Shown: in pieces, positions 1 through 8,301 of the stretch | Numbering within the stretch: the first letter of the stretch is position 1 | Layout of the letters: each line of letters starts with the position of its first letter | Assembly: GCA_017992055.1 (NCBI GenBank) | Contig: JAGOPK010000010.1 | Location: 1-64,000 of the forward strand | Length of the DNA: 64,000 nucleotides | Reading direction: 5' to 3' | Source of the DNA: Burkholderiaceae bacterium | GTDB taxonomy: Bacteria > Pseudomonadota > Gammaproteobacteria > Burkholderiales > Burkholderiaceae_C | Made by a program: the position numbers and the translations under genes | Notes under the pieces: model-generated | What the model saw: the letters and a program-made list of their open reading frames with translations, nothing else | The model's database searches: none | Told to the model about the DNA's origin: nothing

Positions 1-162
1 GTGAACTTCACTTCTCTACCGTGAGCATTTGATTAGCCTTGCGGCTTACCCAGTAGTTTCACCCACCAGGCAATTCGCACTCGCCTTCAAACACCCACGC
101 TTATCGGCTGTGTGTTGTTAAAGAACTCGCTTTACAGCGCGCTGACTTGTCATCAGCAAAGA
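1..162 (-). other. rRNA operon leader with boxA, 16S gene lies outside the window
   Basis: Read on the minus strand, this stretch carries a boxA-type antitermination signal (GTTCTTTAACA, 126 down to 116), followed by a sequence beginning ACAGCCGATAAGCGTGGGTG that resembles the leader just ahead of 16S rRNA genes in Burkholderiales. A strong promoter sits immediately upstream. The 16S gene itself would begin beyond position 1. No protein gene is credible between 1 and 481; the rest of the gap holds the promoters listed separately and otherwise nothing I recognise. The family resemblance is from memory; the boxA is read directly. Confidence 0.75.
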
Positions 163-168
163 AGCGGA

Positions 169-197
169 ATTATGATTCGGTTTAAAAACCTTGTCAA
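169..197 (-). promoter_or_regulatory. strong sigma-70 promoter of the rRNA operon
   Basis: On the minus strand a perfect -35 box TTGACA (197-192) is followed by a 17-bp spacer and a -10 box CATAAT (174-169). Transcription would start near 162 and run left through the boxA leader. The near-consensus hexamers and optimal spacing fit an rrn promoter. Confidence 0.85.
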
Positions 198-266
198 CCG
201 CTTGGTCTTTCTTTCTTGCCCTGCTGTCGATTGACTTGCGTCGCTCAACCACCTGGCGAGCCGAGG

Positions 267-295
267 ATTGTGTCACCGCAAGCGATGCGTGTAAA
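267..295 (-). promoter_or_regulatory. possible second, upstream rRNA promoter
   Basis: On the minus strand TTTACA (295-290) and CACAAT (272-267) are separated by 17 bp, about 98 bp upstream of the main rrn promoter. Tandem promoters are common for rRNA operons. The match is weaker, so this is a suggestion. Confidence 0.4.
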
Positions 296-481
296 CCCTC
301 GGAAGACCTCTTTGTTGAACTGAGCTGCTTGCGATCCGCGAGCAGTTCCGTTCAGCTAAGCCTTGCAGTCTAGCACGGTCTTTTCGACGCCCGCAAGCTC
401 TGGCCGGAAAATCTCACTCGGTCCGCGTCGGGGCCGCCGCGGGATCGGCCGCCAGGCCGCGAGGGCGTTGGCGCGGCAACC

Positions 482-2251
482 TCAGCCTGATCCGGCCATC
501 GAGGCTGCACCACCCTGCATCCAGGCGGCGGCCGGATCCTGGCTGCCAAGCACGGCCGGCACCCAGCGGGCCAGGCGCGAGGCGTCGGCGCGAAGCACAC
601 GCTGCTTGATCGCCGACACCTGGGTGGGATGCATGGACAGCGAGCGCAGGCCCATGCCCAGCAGCAGCTCGGTGAAGACGGGATCGCCGGCCATCTCGCC
701 GCAGACGCTGACATGCTTGCCGCGCTGGTTGGCGGCGGTGATGACATCCGCGATCAGGCGCAGCACCGCCGGATGCCAGGGGTCGTAGAGATGGGCCACG
801 GACTCGTCGGCCCGGTCGATGGCCAGCGTGTACTGGATCAGGTCGTTGGTGCCGATGGAGACGAAGTCGAAGTGCTGCAGCAGCAGCGGCATGGTCATCG
901 CCGCGGCCGGCACCTCGACCATCGCGCCCACGTCGACATCGGCATAGGGCACGCCGGCTTCGTTGAGCTGGGCCCTGGCACGCGCCAGCGCCTCCAGCAC
1001 GGCCAGGATCTCGCTGCGGTGAGCGACCATCGGCACCAGGATGCGCACCTTGCCATACGCGCTGGCGCGCAGCATGGCGCGCAGCTGCTGGCGGAACATG
1101 CCCGGTTCGGACAGGCTCCAGCGGATGGCGCGCAGGCCCAGCGCCGGGTTCAGCGCATGCTCGTGGCGCAGCTCGTTGACCGACATGCGGTCCAGCGGCT
1201 TGTCGGCACCGATGTCCACGGTGCGGATGGTCACCGGCAGGCCCTTCATGCCCTCGACCGCGGCCCGGTAGGCCTCGAACTGCTCGTCTTCGTCGGGCAG
1301 CTGGCCGTTGCGGTTCATGAACAGGAACTCGGTGCGGAACAGGCCCACGCCCAGCGCGCCGGCCTCCAGCGCCGCGGCGGCGTCATCGGGCAGCTCGATG
1401 TTGGCCAGCAGTTCCACCGGCTGGCCGTCGAGCGTGACCGCCGGCGTGTGGCGCAGCCGGTGCAGCCGCGCCCGCTCCAGCTCGCTCTGGCGCTGGCGGA
1501 AGCGGTACTCCTCCAGCACGATGGGCGCGGGGTTGACCAGCACCACACCATGGTCGCCGTCGATGATGATCCAGTCGTCGTTGCGCACCAGGCGGCTGGC
1601 CTCGCGCGCACCGACCACGGCCGGGATGTCCAGGCTGCGCGCCACGATGGCGGTGTGCGAGGTGCGTCCGCCGACGTCGGTGACGAAGCCGGTGAACACG
1701 CTGCCCTTGAACTGCAGCATGTCGGCTGGCGCGATGTCGTCGGCCACCAGCACCAGCGGGTCTTCGCCGCCGAAGTCACGCAGCGCGGCGTTGTGCGCCA
1801 GCGCACCATCGGCCCGCGTCAGCGCACGCACCAGGCGCTCGGCGACCTGCTCGATGTCGGCCTTGCGCTCGCGCAGGTAGGCGTCCTCCATGTCGTCGAA
1901 CTGGCGCACCAGCACCTCGGTCTGCGCCGTCACCGCCCATTCGGCGTTGTAGTGGCGCACCTCGATCCACTGGCGCAGGGCGTCGGCGATCATCGGGTCG
2001 TGCAGCAGCATCAGGTGCACGTCGAGCAGGGCCGCCAGCTCGGGCGGGGCCTCGGCCGGCAGGTCGTTCTTCAGCGTGCTCAGCTCCTGGGCCACGGTGT
2101 CGCGGGCCTGGCGCAGGCGCTGCACCTCGGCCTCGGCGCGCTCGGGCTCGATGAAGTAGTGCGCGACATCCACCCGGCTGGAATCAACCAGCACCGCCCG
2201 CCCGATGGCCACGCCACGCGAAACGGGCAGGCCGAACATCTGGATGCTCAT
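482..2251 (-). CDS. ptsI: PTS enzyme I (phosphoenolpyruvate-protein phosphotransferase)
   Basis: This cytoplasmic kinase takes phosphate from phosphoenolpyruvate onto a histidine and passes it to HPr. The 589-residue length is normal for the family. The N-terminal HPr-binding and swivelling domains contain GGRTSHTAIVARS with the phosphorylated histidine at residue 199. The C-terminal TIM-barrel PEP-binding part contains the RTEFLFM and VSIGTNDLIQYTL motifs and the catalytic cysteine in HVSVCGEMAGDP. HPr (3287-3556) and an EIIA-Man-like protein (3525-3989) lie on the same strand, but an acyltransferase gene on the opposite strand separates ptsI from them. No EIIB or EIIC permease is visible, so the set is probably regulatory rather than a sugar importer. 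Function is certain; the start could be an ATG four codons later. Confidence 0.97.
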   Translation of the reverse strand: MSIQMFGLPVSRGVAIGRAVLVDSSRVDVAHYFIEPERAEAEVQRLRQARDTVAQELSTLKNDLPAEAPPELAALLDVHLMLLHDPMIADALRQWIEVRHYNAEWAVTAQTEVLVRQFDDMEDAYLRERKADIEQVAERLVRALTRADGALAHNAALRDFGGEDPLVLVADDIAPADMLQFKGSVFTGFVTDVGGRTSHTAIVARSLDIPAVVGAREASRLVRNDDWIIIDGDHGVVLVNPAPIVLEEYRFRQRQSELERARLHRLRHTPAVTLDGQPVELLANIELPDDAAAALEAGALGVGLFRTEFLFMNRNGQLPDEDEQFEAYRAAVEGMKGLPVTIRTVDIGADKPLDRMSVNELRHEHALNPALGLRAIRWSLSEPGMFRQQLRAMLRASAYGKVRILVPMVAHRSEILAVLEALARARAQLNEAGVPYADVDVGAMVEVPAAAMTMPLLLQHFDFVSIGTNDLIQYTLAIDRADESVAHLYDPWHPAVLRLIADVITAANQRGKHVSVCGEMAGDPVFTELLLGMGLRSLSMHPTQVSAIKQRVLRADASRLARWVPAVLGSQDPAAAWMQGGAASMAGSG

Positions 2252-2381
2252 GCCGCCAATGTAGCAGCCGCCTCCGGGCCGGCGGCAGGCCGGTCATGGC
2301 CGCGTCATCGGGGCTTCACCGGATGGTCACCCCGCGGCGCCAGCATCAGTGGCTGTCGAGACACCCGAGCCACCCCAACGG

Positions 2382-3251
2382 ATGCCCGTCGCCATGGACC
2401 TGCCCCTGCTGTCGACCTCCACAACCGTGCTGCATGCGCGGCCCGCGCCCACGCCGTCCGCCACCCCGCCGGGAGCCCGGCTGAGCGTGCGCTGGGCGCG
2501 CCATCTGGACGAGGTGCGTGCCGCCCAGCGCCTGCGTTATGCGGTGTTCGCCGACGAGATGGGCGCGCGGCTGAGCCTGCCGCCCGGCGCGCCGGCGGGC
2601 CACGACGTCGATGCCTTCGATGCGCACTGCGAGCATCTGCTGGTCTGTGCCGGCCACGATGACGACGAGGTCGGCGGCGCCGGCCGGCCGCTGGACCACG
2701 TGGTCGGCACCTACCGCGTGCTGACACCGGCCGGCGCACGCCGGGCCGGCGGGCTGTACAGCGACGGCGAGTTCGACCTGAGCGCGCTGGACGGCCTGCG
2801 CGGCGACATGGTCGAGCTGGGCCGCTCCTGCGTGGCGCCGGACTGGCGCCAGGGCGGCGTGATCCTGGCGCTGTGGGCGGCGCTGGGCGAGTTCATGCAG
2901 CGCAACCGCCTGGGCACCATGGTCGGCTGCGCCAGCGTGGGCATGCGCGATGGCGGCCACGCCGCGGCCAGCCTGTGGCTGCAGCTGCAGCAGCGCCATC
3001 TGGCACCGGCCGCATTGCGCGTCACGCCGCGCCTGCCGCTGCCGGTGGAACGTCTGGCCCAGCCGCAGGCGGTGGTCGAGACTCCGCCGCTGATCAAGGG
3101 CTATCTGCGCTGCGGCGCCCAGCTGCTGGGCGCGCCGGCCTGGGACCCGGACTTCAACACCGCCGACCTGCCGCTGCTGATGCGCCTGGACGAGTTGCCG
3201 GCGCGCTACCGCCGGCACTTCATGGGGCCGGGCGCCGACGCCAACGGCTGA
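2382..3251 (+). CDS. GNAT-type acyltransferase of the OlsB/Acetyltransf_5 group
   Basis: The protein (about 289 residues) shows the features of the ornithine-lipid acyltransferase/N-acyl amino acid synthase group: an N-terminal RLRYAVFADEMGA segment, then VGTYRVLTP, and the central VELGRSCVAPDWRQGG acyl-donor binding region followed by VGCASVGM. Members transfer an acyl group from acyl-ACP to an amino-acid amine. The exact substrate cannot be read from sequence. It is transcribed divergently from ptsI and sits between ptsI and ptsH, an arrangement discussed in the findings. The start is uncertain: GTG 2349, ATG 2382 and ATG 2394 are all in frame and none has a convincing ribosome site. The minus-strand reading frame across the same bases looks like a composition artefact. 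Confidence 0.75.
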   Translation: MPVAMDLPLLSTSTTVLHARPAPTPSATPPGARLSVRWARHLDEVRAAQRLRYAVFADEMGARLSLPPGAPAGHDVDAFDAHCEHLLVCAGHDDDEVGGAGRPLDHVVGTYRVLTPAGARRAGGLYSDGEFDLSALDGLRGDMVELGRSCVAPDWRQGGVILALWAALGEFMQRNRLGTMVGCASVGMRDGGHAAASLWLQLQQRHLAPAALRVTPRLPLPVERLAQPQAVVETPPLIKGYLRCGAQLLGAPAWDPDFNTADLPLLMRLDELPARYRRHFMGPGADANG

Positions 3252-3286
3252 ACCGCCGCCACGCCGGCCGCCGCATCAGCGGCGGC

Positions 3287-3556
3287 TCACTGGCCTTCGC
3301 CGAACTTGTCGTCGATCAAGGCGCGGATGGCCGTCATCGCCGCCTGTTCGTCGGCGCCATCGGTCTCGATCTCCACCTCGCTGCCCAGGCCGGCGGCCAG
3401 CATCATCACGCCCATGATGCTCTTGGCATTGATGCGCCGGCCGTTGCGCGACAGATGGACCTCGCAGGCAAAGCCACCGGCCAGCTTGGTGAGCTTGGCC
3501 GAGGCGCGGGCATGCAGGCCCAGCTTATTGCTGATGGTGATATTGGAGCGAAGCAT
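3287..3556 (-). CDS. ptsH: PTS phosphocarrier protein HPr
   Basis: HPr carries phosphate from enzyme I to EIIA proteins. The 89-residue product has the active-site motif GLHARAS with histidine 15, and the second conserved block KSIMGVMML around residues 45-55, which includes the region of the regulatory serine in other HPr proteins. The start codon lies inside the 3' end of the upstream EIIA gene (32-bp overlap), which implies coupled translation; no clear independent ribosome site is seen. Normally ptsI follows directly, but here an oppositely oriented acyltransferase gene intervenes. Confidence 0.96.
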   Translation of the reverse strand: MLRSNITISNKLGLHARASAKLTKLAGGFACEVHLSRNGRRINAKSIMGVMMLAAGLGSEVEIETDGADEQAAMTAIRALIDDKFGEGQ

Positions 3557-3989
3557 GGGCGGAAGGGGCTAGAGCCGGTGGATGGGCCTGGTTCTGCGGC
3601 GCCGGCGTGGCCAGCGGCTGCACGGCGGCGATGGCGCCTTCGCGCGCGCGCTCGCACAGCACGTCCAGCGGCAGCTGGGCATAGTTCAGCGCCCGCCACA
3701 CCATGGCCAGGTTGACGCCGGCCAACCCGCGGCGGCGGCCGCGCCGCACCAGCTGGGCCGCCAGGTTGCCGGGCGTGGCGCCGACGCTGTCGGTGAGGAT
3801 CAGCACCTCGTCGGCGCCCAGCGCCGCAATCACCGCCTCGGCCTCGGCCAGGTAGCGCTCGGTGTCGTCGCCCGGCGGCACGTCGTAGACGCCAATCGCG
3901 CCGCCGCTGTCGGGAAAGGCGTGCAGGGCCGTGGCCCGCAGGGCGCTGGCCAGCGGGGCATGGGCGATGATGAACAGTCCGGTCTGCAC
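3525..3989 (-). CDS. PTS EIIA component, mannose/sorbose family
   Basis: The 154-residue protein matches the EIIA-Man fold. It begins with a beta strand leading to the phosphorylated histidine at residue 10 (LFIIAHAPL), then has ERYLAEAEAVIAAL and the VLILTDSVGATPGNLA loop typical of ManX-like proteins. I chose GTG 3989 because it places the active histidine at position 10, as in the family, and is preceded by a good ribosome site (GGGAGG). The C-terminal tail is low-complexity and overlaps ptsH by 32 bp. No cognate EIIB/EIIC is present, so its output is likely regulatory. It follows the MFS gene by 19 bp on the same strand. Confidence 0.9.
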   Translation of the reverse strand: MQTGLFIIAHAPLASALRATALHAFPDSGGAIGVYDVPPGDDTERYLAEAEAVIAALGADEVLILTDSVGATPGNLAAQLVRRGRRRGLAGVNLAMVWRALNYAQLPLDVLCERAREGAIAAVQPLATPAPQNQAHPPALAPSAHASLQYHHQQ

Positions 3990-4008
3990 TGCAAAGTCCT
4001 CCCGGCCA

Positions 4009-5268
4009 TTATCGACCGGCGTCCGCCACCGCCGCGTCAGCCACCCCATGCGGGCCGCGCGAGCGCCAGTGCAGCCAGCCGAAGCAGGCCAGGCACAGCA
4101 GCGCAAAGCCGCCGAAGGCCAGGCGGTAGGCCGGCAGCGTGGACCAGCCCAGGCCGCGCAGCGCGTCGATGACCAGGCCCATGCCCCACTGCAGGGCAAA
4201 CACGCCGGCGAAGATCATCAGATTGAAGGCCGACAGCGCGCGGCCGGCCAGCGCCGGCGCAAAGGCCTGGCCCACGGCCGGCTGGCTGAGCGAGACCACG
4301 CTGGTGCACACGCACCACAGCGCCCAGTGCGCGGCGCCGGCCTGCGGGCCCAGCCAGACGATCCAGGCCAGCACCAGCACGCCGGCCGGCCAGGTCAACA
4401 GGATCAGCCGCTCGCCGGCCCAGCCCCGCGCCAGCAGGCGCGGCATGGCCCAGCCCCAGGCCAGGAAGGCACACAGCATCGCGGCATTGACGACAAACAG
4501 GCCCTGGGCGGCGGCAGCGGCATCCAGGCCGCCCACCTGGGTCAGCCAGGGGCCGATCCACAGCGACTGCAGGGCCACCATGCCGCCATAGGCCACGGCG
4601 CCCAGCGGCGCCAGGCGCACAAAGGCCGGATGGCGGAAGACCTCGGCATAACCGCCGGCGCCCGGGTCCGCGGGCGCGGGCTGCGGCGCCACCGGATCAT
4701 CGGCCGGCACGGCCCAGGCCAGCAACGCCATCGCCAGCAGCAGCAGCACGGCGACGATCCAGAACAGGCCGCGCCAGCCGACCACGGGCATCAGCCACTG
4801 CACCGGCAGCGTGGACGCCAGCATGCCCAGCGAGCCGGTCATCAGCATCCAGGCATTGGCGCGCAGCTGGGCGGCGCCCGACAGGCGGTGGCGAAAGCAG
4901 GTCAGCGGTGCCATCAGGCAGGCGGCCACGCCGACGCCGATCAGCAGCCGGGCCAGCAGCAGCTGCGGCAGCGAGCGCGCCGCGGCAAAGGCCATGCAGC
5001 CCAGCACCGCCACCGACAAAAAGGCCAGCAGCACCCGCTTGGCGCCCCAGCGGTCCAGCGCGCTGCCCAGCGGCAGCTGCATGGCCGAGAAGCCCAGGAA
5101 ATAGGCGCCGGCCAGCAGGCCCAGCTCGGCCGCGGCCAGCTGCAGCTCGGCACTGAACACCGGCGCCAGCGTCGCCGTCACCGCGCGCAGCAGGGCCGAG
5201 AAGAAGTAGGCGAAGGCAAAGGCCAGGAACATCGGCACCGCCTGCCGCGCCGCCACGGGCGCACTCAT
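4009..5268 (-). CDS. MFS transporter, inner membrane
   Basis: This 419-residue membrane protein has about twelve hydrophobic segments. The MFS signature between TM2 and TM3 is LDRWGAKRVLLA, and a basic/proline-rich central loop (about residues 190-215) divides the two halves. It belongs to the CynX/NarK-like major facilitator proteins; the substrate is unknown. Its ATG overlaps the stop codon of the upstream lipoprotein gene (ATGA), so the two are probably translated together. The EIIA gene follows after 19 bp. The open frame continues far upstream (to 6795), but only this part has membrane-protein character; the extension is antisense to the 5870-7063 gene. Confidence 0.88.
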   Translation of the reverse strand: MSAPVAARQAVPMFLAFAFAYFFSALLRAVTATLAPVFSAELQLAAAELGLLAGAYFLGFSAMQLPLGSALDRWGAKRVLLAFLSVAVLGCMAFAAARSLPQLLLARLLIGVGVAACLMAPLTCFRHRLSGAAQLRANAWMLMTGSLGMLASTLPVQWLMPVVGWRGLFWIVAVLLLLAMALLAWAVPADDPVAPQPAPADPGAGGYAEVFRHPAFVRLAPLGAVAYGGMVALQSLWIGPWLTQVGGLDAAAAAQGLFVVNAAMLCAFLAWGWAMPRLLARGWAGERLILLTWPAGVLVLAWIVWLGPQAGAAHWALWCVCTSVVSLSQPAVGQAFAPALAGRALSAFNLMIFAGVFALQWGMGLVIDALRGLGWSTLPAYRLAFGGFALLCLACFGWLHWRSRGPHGVADAAVADAGR

Positions 5269-5792
5269 GGCAACACCCGCAAGGCGTCGAACAGCGGCCG
5301 CGCCAGCGCATCGTCGGCACGCGGGCCGATCAGCGTGACCTGGAACACCCGCGTGCCGTGGGCGAACACCAGCACCTGCTCGCGCAGCGGCTGGCCGTCC
5401 GGCCGGCGGCCGCTGAGCCGCCACAGCCGCGCCGCCGCCTGCGGCGTCATGCCGGGCACCTGGGCCGGCGCGTCGCCATCGACGCGGGCGGCCAGGTTCA
5501 GCCGCGCGGCCTCGCCCAGGGCCTGCAGGGCCGGCGCCACGCGAGCCGGGTCGGCCAGGTCGGCCGAAGCCAGGGCAAACACATGGCCATCGGCATCGCA
5601 GGCCCACAGCGCCAGGGCCACCGGCGCGCCAGCCAGCTCCACCGAGCGCTGCTGGGTGGCGGGCCGGCAGGGCAGCGAGGCGGCGATGCCCCAGCCCGGC
5701 GGGCGCAGCTCGCGCCAGTCCAGCGCCGGGGCGCAGGCGGCCGACAACCCGGCCAGCAGCCCGGCCAGCACCCGCCTTCCGCCCGCCCGCAC
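5265..5792 (-). CDS. uncharacterised predicted lipoprotein
   Basis: I do not recognise a family. The product (about 175 residues) starts with a short basic stretch and hydrophobic segment ending in LAGLSAAC, a good lipobox with the cysteine near residue 20, so it is probably lipid-anchored. The mature part is a soluble mixed alpha/beta sequence with a repeated sense of strand-forming segments such as VALALWACD and VLVFAHGTRVFQVTLIG, compatible with a small extracytoplasmic ligand- or membrane-stress-binding protein, though this is only appearance. GTG 5792 is chosen because it begins the signal peptide and follows a G-rich ribosome site. Its stop overlaps the start of the MFS gene. Confidence 0.65.
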   Translation of the reverse strand: MRAGGRRVLAGLLAGLSAACAPALDWRELRPPGWGIAASLPCRPATQQRSVELAGAPVALALWACDADGHVFALASADLADPARVAPALQALGEAARLNLAARVDGDAPAQVPGMTPQAAARLWRLSGRRPDGQPLREQVLVFAHGTRVFQVTLIGPRADDALARPLFDALRVLP

Positions 5793-5869
5793 GGCCCCCC
5801 CGGAGCGTGGGTAGGGGGCTGGCTTGCACGCAGAATGGGAAGGCATCGGGCGCATTATCCGGGCCGGCC

Positions 5870-7063
5870 ATGCCCCCAGTCCTCTGCCGCCCCCGCCCCC
5901 AGCCCAGGCCCTCCGCCGTGACCCCTTCCGCCGCCAGCGGCCCCGACGCCCTCCCCCCCGCCAACGGCCCGGCCGCCAGCCCCCCCCTGGGCACGACAGG
6001 CGGCGCCGAGAACCCGACGCTGGGCGAGGTGGTGGCGCGCGTGGCGGCCGAGGTGGCGATGCCGCTAACCCAGGCGCTGGACCGCGTCAGCGCGCTGGCG
6101 GCCACCGGCAGCATCGACCGCGAGGGCCTGCGCGCGCTGCGCGACGAGATCGACGGCGCACGCCGCGCCGGCCTGCGCGGCCAGCAGATCGCGCGCTTCA
6201 TCGTCGGCCAGGCCCACCCCGGCGTGGAGCGCGTGGCCCTGGACCAGGTGCTGCGCGCCGTGCTCACCGAGCAGGCCGCCAGTGCCCAGCCGGGGGCCGT
6301 CGGCCACCGGCCGCAGCTGAGCGCGCTGCAGGTGATGGGCGATGCCAGCCTGATCCACACGCTGCTGCGGGCCACCGCCGACTGGTGCGTGGCGCAATCG
6401 GCCTCGCCGGTGGACTGGGTGCTGGACCTGAAGCCCTGGCCGGTGCGCGGCCGGCTGCGCTGCGGCTTCCAGCCGCGCCGGCCCGCGCCCGACGCGGCCG
6501 ATCCGGCGCCGGGCCTGTCCGACGACAGCGCGCCGGAGACGCTGGACTGGCTGCTGATGCAGTACGCCGCCCATGTGGCCGGCGTGCTGGTGCTGCGCGA
6601 CAGCGGCGCCCGGCATTGCCAGCTGACGCTGGAGTTTCCGCATGCGGTGGACGGACAGGCCGAGGGCGGCGACCGCCAGGCCGGCAGCGGCCGCGGCGGC
6701 GCCCTGGTCGCCGGCAGCCAGGTGCTGGTGCTGGCCGGGCGGCGCGAGCTGCGCCAGCTGGTGCGCGAGGCGCTGCGCGGCCACGACCTGTTCATCGACT
6801 ACGCGCCCAGCGTGGCGGCGGCGCGCGACTACTGCGCCGAGGGCCTGCCGCAGGTGCTGATCTACGAGGCCGGCTTCGACGGCGACGCGCTGGACGGGCT
6901 GCGCCGCCAGCTGGCCGAGCAGGCGCCGGCGCTGGCGCAGATCGAGATCGCGCCCAGCGGCCAGGACTACGAGATCGCGCCCGACCGCGCCCGCGTCGGC
7001 GCCGATGGCCTGGCCCAGACCCTGCCGGCGGTGCTGGTGATGGAGTTGTCGCGGCGGCGCTGA
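5870..7063 (+). CDS. degenerate hybrid histidine kinase-like protein
   Basis: The protein (about 397 residues) has a proline/alanine-rich start and then a helix pair that aligns with the dimerisation and phosphotransfer region of sensor kinases: AAEVAMPLTQALDRV retains the E and PL of the usual H-E-x-x-x-P-L box, but alanine 60 occupies the histidine position. An ATPase-like domain follows but lacks clear N and G boxes. The C-terminal 110 residues resemble a receiver domain (VLVLAGRRELRQLVREAL, then PQVLIYEAGFDG), with the acidic pocket changed to AG and glutamate where the phospho-aspartate should be. It is therefore probably a non-catalytic partner protein. It is divergent from the lipoprotein gene; GTG 5918 is another possible start. 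Confidence 0.7.
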   Translation: MPPVLCRPRPQPRPSAVTPSAASGPDALPPANGPAASPPLGTTGGAENPTLGEVVARVAAEVAMPLTQALDRVSALAATGSIDREGLRALRDEIDGARRAGLRGQQIARFIVGQAHPGVERVALDQVLRAVLTEQAASAQPGAVGHRPQLSALQVMGDASLIHTLLRATADWCVAQSASPVDWVLDLKPWPVRGRLRCGFQPRRPAPDAADPAPGLSDDSAPETLDWLLMQYAAHVAGVLVLRDSGARHCQLTLEFPHAVDGQAEGGDRQAGSGRGGALVAGSQVLVLAGRRELRQLVREALRGHDLFIDYAPSVAAARDYCAEGLPQVLIYEAGFDGDALDGLRRQLAEQAPALAQIEIAPSGQDYEIAPDRARVGADGLAQTLPAVLVMELSRRR

Positions 7064-7073
7064 GGCGGCCGCT

Positions 7074-7778
7074 TCAGCCGCCGAACACCTTCTTCAGGAT
7101 GGCGCTGCCGGTGCCCAGCGGATCGCGGCGGATCTTCTTTTCTTCCTCGCCGATGATGCGGAACAGGCCGTCCAGCGCCTTGCCGGTGACGTAGCGCTGC
7201 AGGTTGGTGTCGTCGCCCTTCAGCAGGCCCAGCTTGGCGGCCTTGCCGGCCACCGCGTTGTACTTGTCGGCCAGGGACACGCGCTCGGTGGCCTGGGTGA
7301 CGATGGGCAGGAACTGCTCGGTCAGCGGCGCCCGGGTCTTGCCGGCGAAGAAGTCGGTGACCGAGGTCTCGCCGCCGCGCACGATGGCCACCGCGTCCTG
7401 CACGGTCACGGCCTTGGCGGTCTTCACCAGCAGGGCCTGGGCCTTGGGCACGGCCTGCTCGGCGGCGCGGTTCATCGCCGTGACCAGTTCGTCCACGCGC
7501 TTTTGCTGGCCGGTGGCCTTGAGCAGCTTGGCCGCATCGTCCAGAAAGCCCGGCAGCGGGATGCGCACCGCGGGGTTGCCGAGAAAGCCGTCGGGCTTGC
7601 CCAGCAGGGCCACCGCGGCCACCGCGCCACGTTCCAGCGCGGTGCGCATGGCCTGGGCCGCGTCCACATCATTGAACCCGGCGGCCCGAACCGGGTCCAC
7701 CCTCAGCAACGCCAGCCCGGCGGTCAGGCTCAGCAGACCGCCCGTAAACTCACGCCGCTGCTTCGAAGGTGTTTCCAT
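7074..7778 (-). CDS. DUF4197 family periplasmic protein
   Basis: The 234-residue product begins with a signal sequence with twin arginines (QRREFTGGLLSLTAGLALL, cleavage after VRA), then a helical domain with the family landmarks: alternating VDAAQAMRTALERGA, the NPAVRIPLP segment, VTDFF, and a C-terminal GEEEKKIRRDP. DUF4197 proteins are exported and of unknown role. ATG 7778 is preceded by a strong ribosome site (GGGAG on the minus strand). The same CATG tetramer at 7776-7779 also supplies the start codon of the divergent tlpA-like gene, so the two coding regions begin on top of each other. Confidence 0.88.
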   Translation of the reverse strand: METPSKQRREFTGGLLSLTAGLALLRVDPVRAAGFNDVDAAQAMRTALERGAVAAVALLGKPDGFLGNPAVRIPLPGFLDDAAKLLKATGQQKRVDELVTAMNRAAEQAVPKAQALLVKTAKAVTVQDAVAIVRGGETSVTDFFAGKTRAPLTEQFLPIVTQATERVSLADKYNAVAGKAAKLGLLKGDDTNLQRYVTGKALDGLFRIIGEEEKKIRRDPLGTGSAILKKVFGG

Positions 7779-8292
7779 GACGATCTCCCGCCGCCATCTT
7801 GCCACCGCCGCCGCCGTGCTGGTGGCCGCCGGCGCCGGCTGGCTGCTGCTGGGTGGCAGCCAGTCCCGCCAGGCCGCCCCGGTGGTCGACTACACGCTGC
7901 TCAACGGCCAGAAGTTCAACACCGAGCGCTTCAAGGGCCAGGTGACCCTGGTCAACTTCTGGGCCACCAGCTGCACCACCTGCGTGGCCGAGATGCCCGA
8001 GATCGTCGCCACCCACCAGCGCTACCAGGGCAAGGGCTACGACACGCTGGCCGTGGCCATGAGCTACGACCCGCCGGCCTATGTGGCCAGCTTTGCCGAG
8101 ACGCGCAAGCTGCCGTTTGGCGTGGCCATCGACAACACCGGCGAGATTGCCCGGCGCTTTGGCGAGGTGCAGCTGACGCCGACCAGCTTTCTGATCGACA
8201 AGCGCGGCCAGATCGTCAAGCGCTACGTCGGCAAGCCCGACTTCGAGGCGCTGCACGCCCTGGTCGACAAGCTGCTGGCCGAGCCGGCCTGA
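7777..8292 (+). CDS. TlpA-like thiol-disulfide oxidoreductase
   Basis: The 171-residue protein has an N-terminal membrane anchor or signal (residues 7-27) and a thioredoxin fold exposed to the periplasm. The active site FWATSCTTC has cysteines at 66 and 69, and the cis-proline loop is LTPTSFLID. This group (TlpA/ResA/AhpC-TSA-like) reduces or isomerises disulfides, often in cytochrome c or copper-protein assembly. The CTTC pair is unusual compared with the CPPC of most TlpA proteins. It starts in the same CATG as the divergent DUF4197 gene and has a moderate AAGG ribosome site. Confidence 0.88.
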   Translation: MTISRRHLATAAAVLVAAGAGWLLLGGSQSRQAAPVVDYTLLNGQKFNTERFKGQVTLVNFWATSCTTCVAEMPEIVATHQRYQGKGYDTLAVAMSYDPPAYVASFAETRKLPFGVAIDNTGEIARRFGEVQLTPTSFLIDKRGQIVKRYVGKPDFEALHALVDKLLAEPA

Positions 8293-8301
8293 GCCCCGGC
8301 G

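Noticed and set aside
4009-6795. A single 928-codon minus-strand frame spanning the MFS gene and beyond
   Set aside because: Only the part from 5268 down is a transporter. The upstream part is antisense to the kinase-like gene and overlaps the lipoprotein gene, with arginine/proline/serine-rich sequence.
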